This document shows, in pieces, positions 7,664 to 16,581 of a DNA stretch of 50,511 nucleotides; the stretch's first letter is position 1; each line of letters opens with the position of its first letter. Below the pieces are notes generated by a model. That model saw nothing but the letters and a program-made list of their open reading frames with translations, was not told the origin of the DNA and searched no databases. Both the position numbers and the translations under genes were made by a program. The stretch is taken from assembly GCA_900556395.1 (NCBI GenBank), contig USOQ01000006.1, positions 1-50,511 of the forward strand. Reading direction: 5' to 3'. The stretch comes from Candidatus Segatella caccae (lineage in GTDB: Bacteria; Bacteroidota; Bacteroidia; Bacteroidales; Bacteroidaceae).

Positions 7664-10090
7664 TTATTTAATGTCGGAAGAAACGTTGTTCTTCTCGTAG
7701 TATGCTTTGTAGCTGTCGCCACCAAACTTCAAGCCGAGGTCTTCACCGGCAATACCATCGCAGAAGCCTTTGTAAGCCCACTTGCGCTTGTATTCCTTGT
7801 CGAAGAGGTTGGGCTTGTCGCCCTTGAGCCAGTATTCGTGCTCTATCTCGTTGTCGGAGAGACTCCAAATGGTGATACCGCTCTGCTGTGCTACAGGTAC
7901 GTTGGCCTTGTACGACTCCATGATGAGACGATATGCCTCGCTCTGAGCCTGATACTGTGCAGCAGAAGGATTGGCGTTGTTGAGGGCAATGTCGAGCTCT
8001 GTTACGCGAACCAGCTTGCCTGTGGCAGCCATGGTCTGGAACATAGCATCAACCTTCTCCTTCAGTTCTGCTAACTTTTGGGCATTGTACTCTGCATCGT
8101 CCTTACATGGCAGGGATACGTGCATCTGGGTGCCGATGCCATCGACGATAGGGCTTCCGTTGTCGGTATCTATCTTGTTGATGAAAGCGATGAGGGCTGC
8201 CAACTTGCCAGGACTGGTCTCTAAGTTGTAGTCGTTGACGAAGAGTTTGGTCTCGGCAGGCAGATACTGGCGTGCCATCTGGAAGGCCTTCACAGCGTAG
8301 TCTCTCACATAGTAGCCCCAGTACCAGTGCTGGTTGCCAGGCTGGTTGCCCCAGTTGAGTGACAGACCGTCCTCTACGCTCTCTGTAGGTTCGGCGTCAT
8401 ACTTGGTTTCCTCGTCTTCTGTCCATGAGCCTCCGAAGACACCCTCGTCGATGCCTCTTACCTTGTTGCTACCATCAGCGATAGGTTCGTTGATGACATC
8501 ATAACCATAAGGTACGACATTCTTTTCCTTCAGATGGTCGGCCACGCCCTTCACCCATGACTCCATAGCAGTGAGCAAGGCTGTGCGTTTCTCCTCTGGT
8601 GTCTTCAGCACATAGTACATCTTAGAGGCTGCTTTTCTTCTGTTGGCGCGGAAGATGGTCTTCTTGGCCTTTGCCTCAGAAGATTGATTCTTGGCGAGAC
8701 CAAACTTGATGTTGTCGATGTAGTAAGTGGCGCCCACCTTACCGAAGTTGATGAGGATGCGGTCGACATCTTCTGGGGTAGGAGTAAACTCATATTCATA
8801 TTTGCTCCATTCTGTTCCGATGTTGAAGGTATTGTAACCACCCTGTGAGCTGTAAGTGGTGCCGTTCTGATACTGGAACTGCAACTCGCCTGCAGCAGAG
8901 GATGACTTGGCATAGAACTGAATGATGTATTTCTTGCCAGCCTCCAAGTAGTCTTTGAACGTGTATGCGCACTGAGCTTCCCAGGCATTGCCGTCGCCCT
9001 TGTTTGTCAGTACGAGACCATAGCTCTCTTTGTAGCCTGCGCCTTCTACTACTTCAGAAGATTCCTTGTTGCTGCCCCAAGACCCCCAACCGCCTGTGGT
9101 GCCTCCTTCGAAGTCGCAAGCATCATCGGCAAGGATATTGTCCATGGGGTCTTGTTCCTTGATGCCGAACTCTACGTTGTCAATCAGGAAGGTTCCTGTC
9201 ACCTTACCGAAGTTGATTAGGATGCGGTCCATATTCTCCTTGGTCACGGTGTAGTCGTATTCGCAGGTAGTCCAGCTGGTGCCCACGGTGAACGCATGAT
9301 AGGCTTCGCCTGCGTAGTTCTTACTGTTCTGGGCACAGAACTGCAGTACCTCTCCTGCTACAGACGATTTGGCCTGAAAGCGGATGGTATAGGTCTTGCC
9401 TACCTCCAATACATTGTCGAGATTGTAAGCCAGTTGGGCTACATGGTAGTCGGAGCCATCCTTAGGGTTGATGAGTTTCAAGCCATAACTGCCTTCTTTG
9501 GCAGCCTCGGTGCATACTTCTGTTTGGCTATTGTTGCCCCAAGAACTCCAATTGCTCTTATCGCCTTTCTCAAAGTCGCCATTCTTGATGATGGTCTGTA
9601 TGTCGCTGGTGCTTTCCACAACAAGGGTAGGAGCGATGAGTGACTTGAGGTAGCTCTGGTTCTGCTGGGTGTGCCAGAAGAAGTTATGACCGTAGAGGCG
9701 CATGCCTTCGGGCATGGCATCCAACAGGTTGTCGACAGCAGCAAAGTTGATGGCACCGCTGTTGCCTACCATCACTCCCTGCTTCATGGCATTGCCGGGA
9801 GTGAAGAGCTGATAGTTGGCATTGACAAGTTCTGCCTCACCATTGGCGTTAGCAGTATAGAGGTCGGCACCCATACCGATACCGATCAGCATGCCTGGAG
9901 TGTACTGGGTGGCATAATCCTTGATGTTGTCGTAGTTGGCGATAACCTCTTTCACTGCCAATGGTAGGTCGGCAGTGGTAACATCGGCATGGTCGCCAGG
10001 TTTGCCCCACTGCATGATCTGGTCATCGCAACCAGTGAGTAGCATCGCTGATGCTACTACTGGTATCATTATCTTTGTGATTTTCATCAT
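7664..10090 (-). CDS. GH10 endo-xylanase lipoprotein with two carbohydrate-binding modules inserted in the catalytic domain
   Basis: This 808-residue surface lipoprotein (lipobox LLTGC, Cys21) cuts xylan backbone at the cell surface. The GH10 barrel is split: the first part runs to about residue 160 and includes GHNFFWHTQQ, and the second runs from about 490 to the end. The catalytic acid/base is Glu535 (DVINEP) and the nucleophile Glu698 (VTELD). Residues 165-312 and 318-466 are two related CBM4-like modules, both carrying DRILINFGKV. The same split architecture is known for Xyn10C of Prevotella bryantii and Bacteroides Xyn10A enzymes. It is the last gene of a SusC-SusD-SGBP-GH10 operon, 18 bases behind the binding protein. 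The two modules share a near-identical 30-base stretch, which points to internal duplication. Confidence 0.95.
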   Translation of the reverse strand: MMKITKIMIPVVASAMLLTGCDDQIMQWGKPGDHADVTTADLPLAVKEVIANYDNIKDYATQYTPGMLIGIGMGADLYTANANGEAELVNANYQLFTPGNAMKQGVMVGNSGAINFAAVDNLLDAMPEGMRLYGHNFFWHTQQNQSYLKSLIAPTLVVESTSDIQTIIKNGDFEKGDKSNWSSWGNNSQTEVCTEAAKEGSYGLKLINPKDGSDYHVAQLAYNLDNVLEVGKTYTIRFQAKSSVAGEVLQFCAQNSKNYAGEAYHAFTVGTSWTTCEYDYTVTKENMDRILINFGKVTGTFLIDNVEFGIKEQDPMDNILADDACDFEGGTTGGWGSWGSNKESSEVVEGAGYKESYGLVLTNKGDGNAWEAQCAYTFKDYLEAGKKYIIQFYAKSSSAAGELQFQYQNGTTYSSQGGYNTFNIGTEWSKYEYEFTPTPEDVDRILINFGKVGATYYIDNIKFGLAKNQSSEAKAKKTIFRANRRKAASKMYYVLKTPEEKRTALLTAMESWVKGVADHLKEKNVVPYGYDVINEPIADGSNKVRGIDEGVFGGSWTEDEETKYDAEPTESVEDGLSLNWGNQPGNQHWYWGYYVRDYAVKAFQMARQYLPAETKLFVNDYNLETSPGKLAALIAFINKIDTDNGSPIVDGIGTQMHVSLPCKDDAEYNAQKLAELKEKVDAMFQTMAATGKLVRVTELDIALNNANPSAAQYQAQSEAYRLIMESYKANVPVAQQSGITIWSLSDNEIEHEYWLKGDKPNLFDKEYKRKWAYKGFCDGIAGEDLGLKFGGDSYKAYYEKNNVSSDIK

Positions 10091-10108
10091 TGTCTGTAGT
10101 TTATAAGA

Positions 10109-11515
10109 TTAGTAATCGGAAACCGTAAAGGTGGTGCAAGGCACGATACGGAAGTTGTCTACGTAGATCTTCTGGTTGAAGGTGGTGGCTGGATACTCAA
10201 TGGTATCGCTGAACTTGAGGTCGGCGTTGCCGAAGAGGATTCCGAAGTTGCGGTATGAGCCTCCATTCTTGTCGTCGATGACATTCTGGAAGGTCCATTC
10301 GATATCGCTATTGGTGTAGTTACCAAACTCAGAGAGTGGAATGGTGACGGTCTGCCATCTGCCATGGGTAGAGAATGGGTGGTGTTCGCCTGTAGTGCGG
10401 TCCAGCCAAGGTACCCAAGCGTAAGCCTGATTCAAATAGTCTTTATTGTATTGGGTGTTGGCTGCGCCATAGCAGTAGCTGTTCAGGTTGTTCTGCAAGG
10501 TGATGGTGAGCTGTCCGCTCAAGTCCCATTCTCCTTCGCAGTAAACGTCGAACTGGAGGGCTACAGAGTCGACAGGTGTTGTGCCAGGGATGTATTGTGT
10601 CATACGGTTCCAGTCGTCGTTGGCATTGCCGTTGCCTGCAGTAAAGAAGCCCTTGATATGGTCTAAACCTGCCTTGACACCTTCGGGGTGTTCTTCGAGA
10701 TAGCTGTCTGGGATGATCTGTACCACCTTACCGCGACCACTGCCTGTAGGGTCGTCAACCAGATCTTCGGCAGAGAAGGTAGCGCCCCAGCTGCCCTGTT
10801 CTCCCTTACCATCGAAGTCGATGACGAAGCAGTCGTTGTTGTTGAAGAAAGCTGGCGATAGAGCTGTACCATTGGCTCCCTCGCTTGTGATGCTTCCACC
10901 TTCACTCACGCCTGAAGGCATTGTGAAGGAGTACCATTTGCCGTCTTCATCGTTCTCGATGCCATCTGTCACCTCGATGCCACCAGGAAGGGTTACCTTG
11001 AATGTCTCGTGCAGGTTGTCACCTTTCACTACTACTTTCTCTCCAGCCTTAGGCAGGGTGTTGTCGATGAGTGTGATGATAGGAGCTGCAGCACGAATGG
11101 TAAACTCGTAGACGGTCTGTGTATTGTCCTTCACAAAGGTGATGGTGTTGCGTACATTCTCTTCGGCCTTTGCCACAGGAGTATCGCTGTTGAGAGTTAC
11201 CCACACGTTGTTGTCGGTCATCAAGGCATTATTGAAGTAGGTGTCGTAGCCGTTGATGTAGATCTTCTTCAGTCCGGAGAAGCCTGAGCCCTCGATGCGG
11301 AGCGTCTGTCCTAAGCGGGCGAAGGTTACCTCGCGGTCGGTAACGCCATCGGTAGCCTTGGTGTCTTCTACGAACACCTTGCTGATGTTGATGGCAGCAG
11401 ACTGAGCGTCGTCGTCATCGCTACAGGCTGTCAGGGTAGGGATGACAGTAAGCATCAGCAAGGGCAACAGGCCCTTGAGTGCTTTCTCTACCTTATTATA
11501 TATATATCTTTTCAT
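10109..11515 (-). CDS. surface glycan-binding lipoprotein with IPT/TIG-like domains (xylan SGBP)
   Basis: The product is a 468-residue lipoprotein (Cys at residue 31, LTAC) with an Asp-rich linker after the acylated Cys, two Ig-like IPT/TIG-type segments at about 42-230 (RLGQTLRIEGSGFSGL, LPKAGEKVVVKGDNL), and a C-terminal beta-sandwich from about 232 that resembles the glycan-binding domain of Bacteroidota SGBP-B proteins. It would hold xylan at the surface beside SusD and the GH10. It sits third in the operon, 19 bases behind SusD. It corresponds in position to XusE of the P. bryantii xylan locus; that equivalence is inferred from order and type. Confidence 0.85.
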   Translation of the reverse strand: MKRYIYNKVEKALKGLLPLLMLTVIPTLTACSDDDDAQSAAINISKVFVEDTKATDGVTDREVTFARLGQTLRIEGSGFSGLKKIYINGYDTYFNNALMTDNNVWVTLNSDTPVAKAEENVRNTITFVKDNTQTVYEFTIRAAAPIITLIDNTLPKAGEKVVVKGDNLHETFKVTLPGGIEVTDGIENDEDGKWYSFTMPSGVSEGGSITSEGANGTALSPAFFNNNDCFVIDFDGKGEQGSWGATFSAEDLVDDPTGSGRGKVVQIIPDSYLEEHPEGVKAGLDHIKGFFTAGNGNANDDWNRMTQYIPGTTPVDSVALQFDVYCEGEWDLSGQLTITLQNNLNSYCYGAANTQYNKDYLNQAYAWVPWLDRTTGEHHPFSTHGRWQTVTIPLSEFGNYTNSDIEWTFQNVIDDKNGGSYRNFGILFGNADLKFSDTIEYPATTFNQKIYVDNFRIVPCTTFTVSDY

Positions 11516-11534
11516 GTCGTTTGCTTTTTAAGAA

Positions 11535-13274
11535 TTAATCAAATAATGTAGCTTCGTCCACCTCGCGTTCGCCAAACTGATAAGGAGTGGTGGGCACATT
11601 GCCGTTAGCATCACTCTTCAGGTAAGGGTTCTTGTTTTGGTCGATGTTTGACATAGGCAATACTAAATTGCTGGCTGTGGCTGTGGAAACCTGTGGTCCA
11701 GGCTTGGTGTAGGTGTCGCTCAACTTATAGGTCTTGGTAGAGGCCTCCCAATAGCTTGCGTTGCGGTATTGGTTGTTTACATAGCTGATAACTTCCTGCT
11801 GACGATAGTAGCTTCGGCGCAACAACTGATACCAGTACAAACCCTCGAAGGCTAACTCTACACGGAACTCATGGCGCAGGTCTTCGTAGGTAATCTTGTC
11901 CTTGGTAGGCATACCTGCACGCTGGCGCACCTTGTTGAAGTAAGTGAGCGCCTCTTCGTCTCTTGTGCTCTCGTTGTTGCCCATGATGGCTTCTGCATAG
12001 TTGAGGTAAACCTCTGCTAAGCGTAGCATATAACTGTTGATACCGGCACTGTGGATAGCACTGATGCCATTTATCTTGTTGCTTCCGATGACGTATTTCT
12101 TTACGTTGGCACCCTGCGTTGAGGCTTCTTCGGTTATACCATAGATATAAGGATTCTCGTCGGTGCTGAGCTCGGGATATTCTTCTCCATACGAAGCCAC
12201 AGAGTTGTGACGGCGTATCTTGTCGTCTACGTGCTTGGTGCCCAGTGTGGCATCCTCATAATCCTTAAACTCCATCCATAGGTCGTAAGAGCAGTAGGTT
12301 GCTGCACCCCAGTTGTTGCCATCGTTGACGGTGGTTGACCAGCCAAAGAATCGGGGCATACTCTGTGCTGCACCGCCGATGCCCTCGCCCTGCAAGAACT
12401 GCAACTGGAAGAGCGACTCTTCGTTGTTGTTGATGGTCTTGTAATAGAAGAGGTCGAAATAGTTGTCCAACAACTTGGCTCCGCTCTCACGAATCACCTT
12501 GCGTGCAGCCTTTCGTGCCAACTCAAGGTAGTAAGGATTGCGTGTGCCGCGGTCGAAATCGGTAGCTGCATTGGTACCATCATAGGCTCCTTCAGTGGTA
12601 AGACCAGCCATAGAGAGGTACATGCGGCTCAGCATACCAAAAGCAGAATACTTGGTGACGCGCCCCTTGTCGCCTTGTGTGGTAGGCAAGTACTTGGCTG
12701 CATATTCCAAATCGCGAATGGCAAACTCCATCACGTCGAGTCGTGGCTGTGCTGGTACTACATAGTTGGTCACCAGATTGGCGGTATTCTCATAGATAAT
12801 GCCGCATCCCCACAGCGAAGCGATGTACCAATAGGCTGTGCCTCGCATAAAGCGTGCCTCGGCGATAGCCTTGGTCTTGGCACTCTGGCTCACACTTCCT
12901 GTACTGTAGCTCTGGATGTTGTTGATGGTGTTGTTAGACTGTGCCACAACGGTATAGAGTGAACTCCATGCGTCTGACAGACCTGCTGATACTGAACTCT
13001 CTGTGAAGTTGGTGTAGGGATAGATATACTCGGAATATTGTGCAGTGATGTTGTTGGCGCGTCCATCGCCCATACCATAGCTGAACTTGTCGTTGAAGCC
13101 ATACCACACATAGCTGTAGAGCGGTGCTGTGGCTGCGGCTACGGCATCATCAGAATCGAATTGTTTTTCGGGGCTTAGCTGGTGAGAGTTGTTCTGGTCG
13201 AGGAAGTCTTCCGCACAACTGTTCATGCTGAGGATTCCTGCAAGCCCGAGGGTATATAATAATATTTTTTTCAT
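11535..13274 (-). CDS. SusD-family xylan-binding lipoprotein
   Basis: This 579-residue lipoprotein (start at 13274; signal peptide MKKILLYTLG..., lipobox SMNSC, Cys18) is the SusD lid of the receptor encoded just upstream. Typical SusD features are DFLDQNNSHQLSPEKQF at the mature N-terminus, AEARFMRGTAYWYIASLWG, and the C-terminal MLRLAEVYLNYAEA and FRVELAFEGLYWYQLLRR. The frame is open 111 bases further upstream, but that reaches into the SusC gene and lacks a signal sequence, so I use the internal ATG. It is 23 bases from the SusC stop. With a GH10 in the same operon the ligand is probably xylan or xylo-oligosaccharide. Confidence 0.95.
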   Translation of the reverse strand: MKKILLYTLGLAGILSMNSCAEDFLDQNNSHQLSPEKQFDSDDAVAAATAPLYSYVWYGFNDKFSYGMGDGRANNITAQYSEYIYPYTNFTESSVSAGLSDAWSSLYTVVAQSNNTINNIQSYSTGSVSQSAKTKAIAEARFMRGTAYWYIASLWGCGIIYENTANLVTNYVVPAQPRLDVMEFAIRDLEYAAKYLPTTQGDKGRVTKYSAFGMLSRMYLSMAGLTTEGAYDGTNAATDFDRGTRNPYYLELARKAARKVIRESGAKLLDNYFDLFYYKTINNNEESLFQLQFLQGEGIGGAAQSMPRFFGWSTTVNDGNNWGAATYCSYDLWMEFKDYEDATLGTKHVDDKIRRHNSVASYGEEYPELSTDENPYIYGITEEASTQGANVKKYVIGSNKINGISAIHSAGINSYMLRLAEVYLNYAEAIMGNNESTRDEEALTYFNKVRQRAGMPTKDKITYEDLRHEFRVELAFEGLYWYQLLRRSYYRQQEVISYVNNQYRNASYWEASTKTYKLSDTYTKPGPQVSTATASNLVLPMSNIDQNKNPYLKSDANGNVPTTPYQFGEREVDEATLFD

Positions 13275-13297
13275 TGTTTGGTTCTCCTTTCTTTGCG

Positions 13298-16200
13298 TTA
13301 GAATGTTACGTTCAGTCCGAATGTGTAGATGCGTGGTGAAGGATAGCGACCATAGTCGATGCCGTTCATCAGGGTCTCTCCCCACAGACAGCCCACCTCA
13401 GGGTCGTAACCCTTGTACTTGGTCCAGGTGTGCAGGTTCTGCAGGTTGCAGTATATCTTCACATTGTTGACATAGATCTTTCTGAGCCATGCCTTTGGCA
13501 AGGTGTAAGAGAAAGAGATGTTCTGTAGGCGGATGTAAGAACCATCCTCGATAAAGGCATCGCTCACTCTGTTGTTGGCATTCTTGCTGCTGGAAGTATA
13601 GAGGCGTGGCATGATGGTACCAGGATTGGTAACCTGATAGTTGCGGTAGTCATCAGGACCTTCTGGGTCGATTTTCTCTACGCGGGCGTAGTTGAGTACA
13701 GAACGCAGGAGGTTGGAGGTAGAACCTGTGATCTCGAGACTGCGGCGTCCGTAGTTTAAGAGCTTGTTGCCATAAGAACCACTGAACTGGATGGTCAGGT
13801 CGAAGCCTTTATAAGAGAAGGTGTTGCCGAGACCCCAGGTAAACTTAGGCTCAGGATTGCCAATGAAGGTCTGGTCGTTGTCGTCGATGATACCATTGTT
13901 GTCGCGGTCTTCAAAGATATAGTCGCCTATCCATGTTCCATTCTTATCAATAGTGCTACCCTTAGGTAATGCCACAGGCTTCACGTTGCCGTTTTCGTCC
14001 TTGTAATAGAAGTCTTCGGGTTTGTCGAAACGTCCGATGACCTTCCATCCCCAGAATTGTCCGAGAGGTTTGCCTACGATGGTCTTGGTGACGGTGCTTT
14101 CTTCTGAGCCTACCTGCAGCTTCTTGTCGAGAGTACCGGTTGGAGTGTCGAGTGAAAGAACCTTATTGCGGTTGATGGTGATGACAGCATTGGTGCGCCA
14201 TGAGAATCCCTTTGCCTCGATGTTATCGGTGTTGAGGGTAAGCTCCAGACCTGTGTTGCGCAGGCTACCCACGTTGCTCCATGGGTTGCTGGCTACACCG
14301 TAGCTGCTATTGGTTCCACCTGAGCCCATGAAGGAAGGAAGTTCTACGGAGAGGAGCAGGTCCTTGGTCTTCTTATAGTACCAGTCGGCGATGAGCTCGA
14401 TGCGACCGTTGAAGAGGTTGAGGTCGATACCGATATTGGTAGAGTAGGTGGTCTCCCATTTCAGGTTAGGATTGGCATTGTTGGCATTGAGCACACCATT
14501 GCCCCAAGGAGTAGGATAGGTGGCAAGGGTGGCAGTGTAAGCCCAGTTGGCTACATTCTGGTTACCCGTAGCACCCCATCCAAGACGAAGTTTCAGATTG
14601 CTGATGACGCTGTTGTCCTTTAGGAAACTCTCATTGCTGACACGCCACGCAAGCGCAGCAGATGGGAACCATCCCCAACGATTGCCCTTGGCAAACTTGC
14701 TACTACCATCACGGCGGAGGGTGGCAGTGAGGAGATAACGGTCGTCGTAGCTATAGAAGGCACGACCGAAGTAAGAGAACAGGGAGGTAGGCTCCTGATA
14801 AGCTACAGGTGAACTACCATCGTTGGTACCTGCCGAAGGGTCGGTGGCACTGTTTGACAAGTAACCATTGGCAGATGTTACCTGTGTCTCCCAAAGGTTG
14901 TGACTCATCTCCTGGCCCACCATGGCGTTGATGTTGTGCTTGCCGAAGGTGTTGGCATAAGTCAGGATGTTGCGCCATGACCAATACTTGGAGTTGGTCT
15001 TGGTCCAACTACCTTTGCGTGATTCGTTGTTCTTGATACCAAACTTATAGTCGGGTTGGTAATAGTAATAGCTGTTGACGTTGTAGTCGGCAGAAAGCTC
15101 AGTCTTGAAGGTAAGCCCCTTGATGATGGTTGCCTCCAGATAAGTGTTGGCACGGAAGTTGGTCTTCTTGTTATGGTTATCGATAATCTCAGCCAGTGCC
15201 ACGGGATTATCAGGCATCCATTGATCTTCAGGACCATCGAAGCTGCCGTCGGGGGCTTTGACAGCTACTGATGGCTGAGAGGTGAGCGCTGTCATGATGA
15301 TATTATAGGTAGAGGCAGTCTTCTGTTTGCTGTCGGCAAGCGAGAAGTTGATGCCACCCTTGAGCCATTTCTTGATTTGGGCGTCCACATTACCACGAAG
15401 GGTCTGGCGCTTGAAACTTGAACCGATGGCAATACCATCCTGGTCGAGATAGCCTGCACTGAGAGCATAGGTGATGTCCTTGTTACCACCACTGATGCTT
15501 ATGTTATGGCTTGTCATGAGAGCCTTGCGATACAGTTCGTCCTGCCAGTTGGTACCACTGCCCAACAACTCTGGTCGGATAAAGTTGTTGGATGCAGGTT
15601 TGATCTGTGCATTGGCGATGTCGTTATAGTGCTGTGCATACTCGTTCAGGTTCATCACGTCGAGTTCGCCAGGCATGGCCTGCCAGCCCACGTAGCCGTC
15701 ATAGGTAACGTTGGCTTCTCCGCTCTGTCCGCGTTTGGTGGTAATCATGATGACACCATTTGATGCACGCGAACCATAGATGGCAGTAGCAGAGGCATCC
15801 TTGAGGATGTCCATGCTAACGATGTCGCTTGGATTGATGAGAGAAAGAGGGTTGGAGTTACCATCGTCAGAAGCAGAAGAATCGATGATAACACCGTCGA
15901 TAACGAAGATAGGCTGAGAGGTGGCACTCAGAGAGTTGGTACCACGGATGCGGATGGTGTTACTACCACCAGGAGTACCGGTGTTGGCCTGAATCTGCAC
16001 ACCAGCAGCACGTCCTTGCAGTACCTGGTCGATACTGGTGGATACAGACTTCTCTATCGCCTTTTCACCGACAGAGGCTACAGAACCCGTCAGGTCGGCA
16101 CGCTTCATCTGTCCGTAACCTACCACAACAACTTCATTCAATGCTTGAGCATCTGGCACAAGGGTAATCTCCATGTGCCCGTTCACCACTTTTACTTCTT

Positions 16201-16456
16201 TGTCTTTGTAACCTAAATAAGAAATCTGCAAGGTAGCACCTTTTGCAGCCTTGATGGTGAAATTGCCATCCAAGTCGCTTACTGTCGCTACATTGGGTGA
16301 ACCTTTCACACGGATTGTTGCTCCGATGACAGGACCGTCATCGCCGAGAACGGTGCCTTTTACAGTGTTGCCTTGTGCATAAGCTCCCCCGCTTGGGAAG
16401 ACTAAGAGCATCAAAAGCAAGACGAGACACTTCATAGCATAACCTACATGTTTCAT
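13298..16456 (-). CDS. SusC-like TonB-dependent receptor of the xylan locus
   Basis: A complete 1052-residue outer-membrane transporter. A signal peptide (to about residue 27, GAYAQG) is followed by a carboxypeptidase-D-like domain at about 30-110 (VKGTVLGDDGPVIGATIRVKG), the family junction ALNEVVVVGYG, the plug domain (VLQGRAAGVQIQ, TIRIRGTNSL, MDILKDASATAIYGSRASNG) and a 22-strand-type barrel ending in NVTF. It opens the four-gene operon SusC-SusD-SGBP-GH10 and would import xylo-oligosaccharides released by the surface xylanase. Only one SusCD pair is present here, while the P. bryantii xylan operon has two. Confidence 0.95.
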   Translation of the reverse strand: MKHVGYAMKCLVLLLMLLVFPSGGAYAQGNTVKGTVLGDDGPVIGATIRVKGSPNVATVSDLDGNFTIKAAKGATLQISYLGYKDKEVKVVNGHMEITLVPDAQALNEVVVVGYGQMKRADLTGSVASVGEKAIEKSVSTSIDQVLQGRAAGVQIQANTGTPGGSNTIRIRGTNSLSATSQPIFVIDGVIIDSSASDDGNSNPLSLINPSDIVSMDILKDASATAIYGSRASNGVIMITTKRGQSGEANVTYDGYVGWQAMPGELDVMNLNEYAQHYNDIANAQIKPASNNFIRPELLGSGTNWQDELYRKALMTSHNISISGGNKDITYALSAGYLDQDGIAIGSSFKRQTLRGNVDAQIKKWLKGGINFSLADSKQKTASTYNIIMTALTSQPSVAVKAPDGSFDGPEDQWMPDNPVALAEIIDNHNKKTNFRANTYLEATIIKGLTFKTELSADYNVNSYYYYQPDYKFGIKNNESRKGSWTKTNSKYWSWRNILTYANTFGKHNINAMVGQEMSHNLWETQVTSANGYLSNSATDPSAGTNDGSSPVAYQEPTSLFSYFGRAFYSYDDRYLLTATLRRDGSSKFAKGNRWGWFPSAALAWRVSNESFLKDNSVISNLKLRLGWGATGNQNVANWAYTATLATYPTPWGNGVLNANNANPNLKWETTYSTNIGIDLNLFNGRIELIADWYYKKTKDLLLSVELPSFMGSGGTNSSYGVASNPWSNVGSLRNTGLELTLNTDNIEAKGFSWRTNAVITINRNKVLSLDTPTGTLDKKLQVGSEESTVTKTIVGKPLGQFWGWKVIGRFDKPEDFYYKDENGNVKPVALPKGSTIDKNGTWIGDYIFEDRDNNGIIDDNDQTFIGNPEPKFTWGLGNTFSYKGFDLTIQFSGSYGNKLLNYGRRSLEITGSTSNLLRSVLNYARVEKIDPEGPDDYRNYQVTNPGTIMPRLYTSSSKNANNRVSDAFIEDGSYIRLQNISFSYTLPKAWLRKIYVNNVKIYCNLQNLHTWTKYKGYDPEVGCLWGETLMNGIDYGRYPSPRIYTFGLNVTF

Positions 16457-16501
16457 GATGATTTGGTTTTTTAATTATTGGTTCTTGATTTAATTCTGTT
16501 G

Positions 16502-16509
16502 CAAAGATA
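16502..16509 (-). promoter_or_regulatory. -7 box of the xylan SusC operon
   Basis: On the - strand this reads TATCTTTG, a perfect match to the Bacteroidota -7 consensus TAnnTTTG, 45 bases from the SusC ATG. No good -33 TTTG is found at the usual distance, which fits a promoter that needs an activator. Confidence 0.6.
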
Positions 16510-16538
16510 GGAATTTATCTATTTTAGCCTATTTAAAT

Positions 16539-16569
16539 ATGTTTCATCGGTATTTGTTAATGTTTCATC
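16539..16569 (-). promoter_or_regulatory. direct repeat upstream of the xylan SusC promoter, candidate regulator site
   Basis: ATGTTTCATC occurs at 16539-16548 and again at 16560-16569, a spacing of 21 bases or two helical turns, just upstream of the -7 box. On the - strand each copy reads GATGAAACAT. A related sequence lies upstream of the symporter gene of the same locus. The regulator role is inference. Confidence 0.4.
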
Positions 16570-16581
16570 TTGCTCTTTCGC

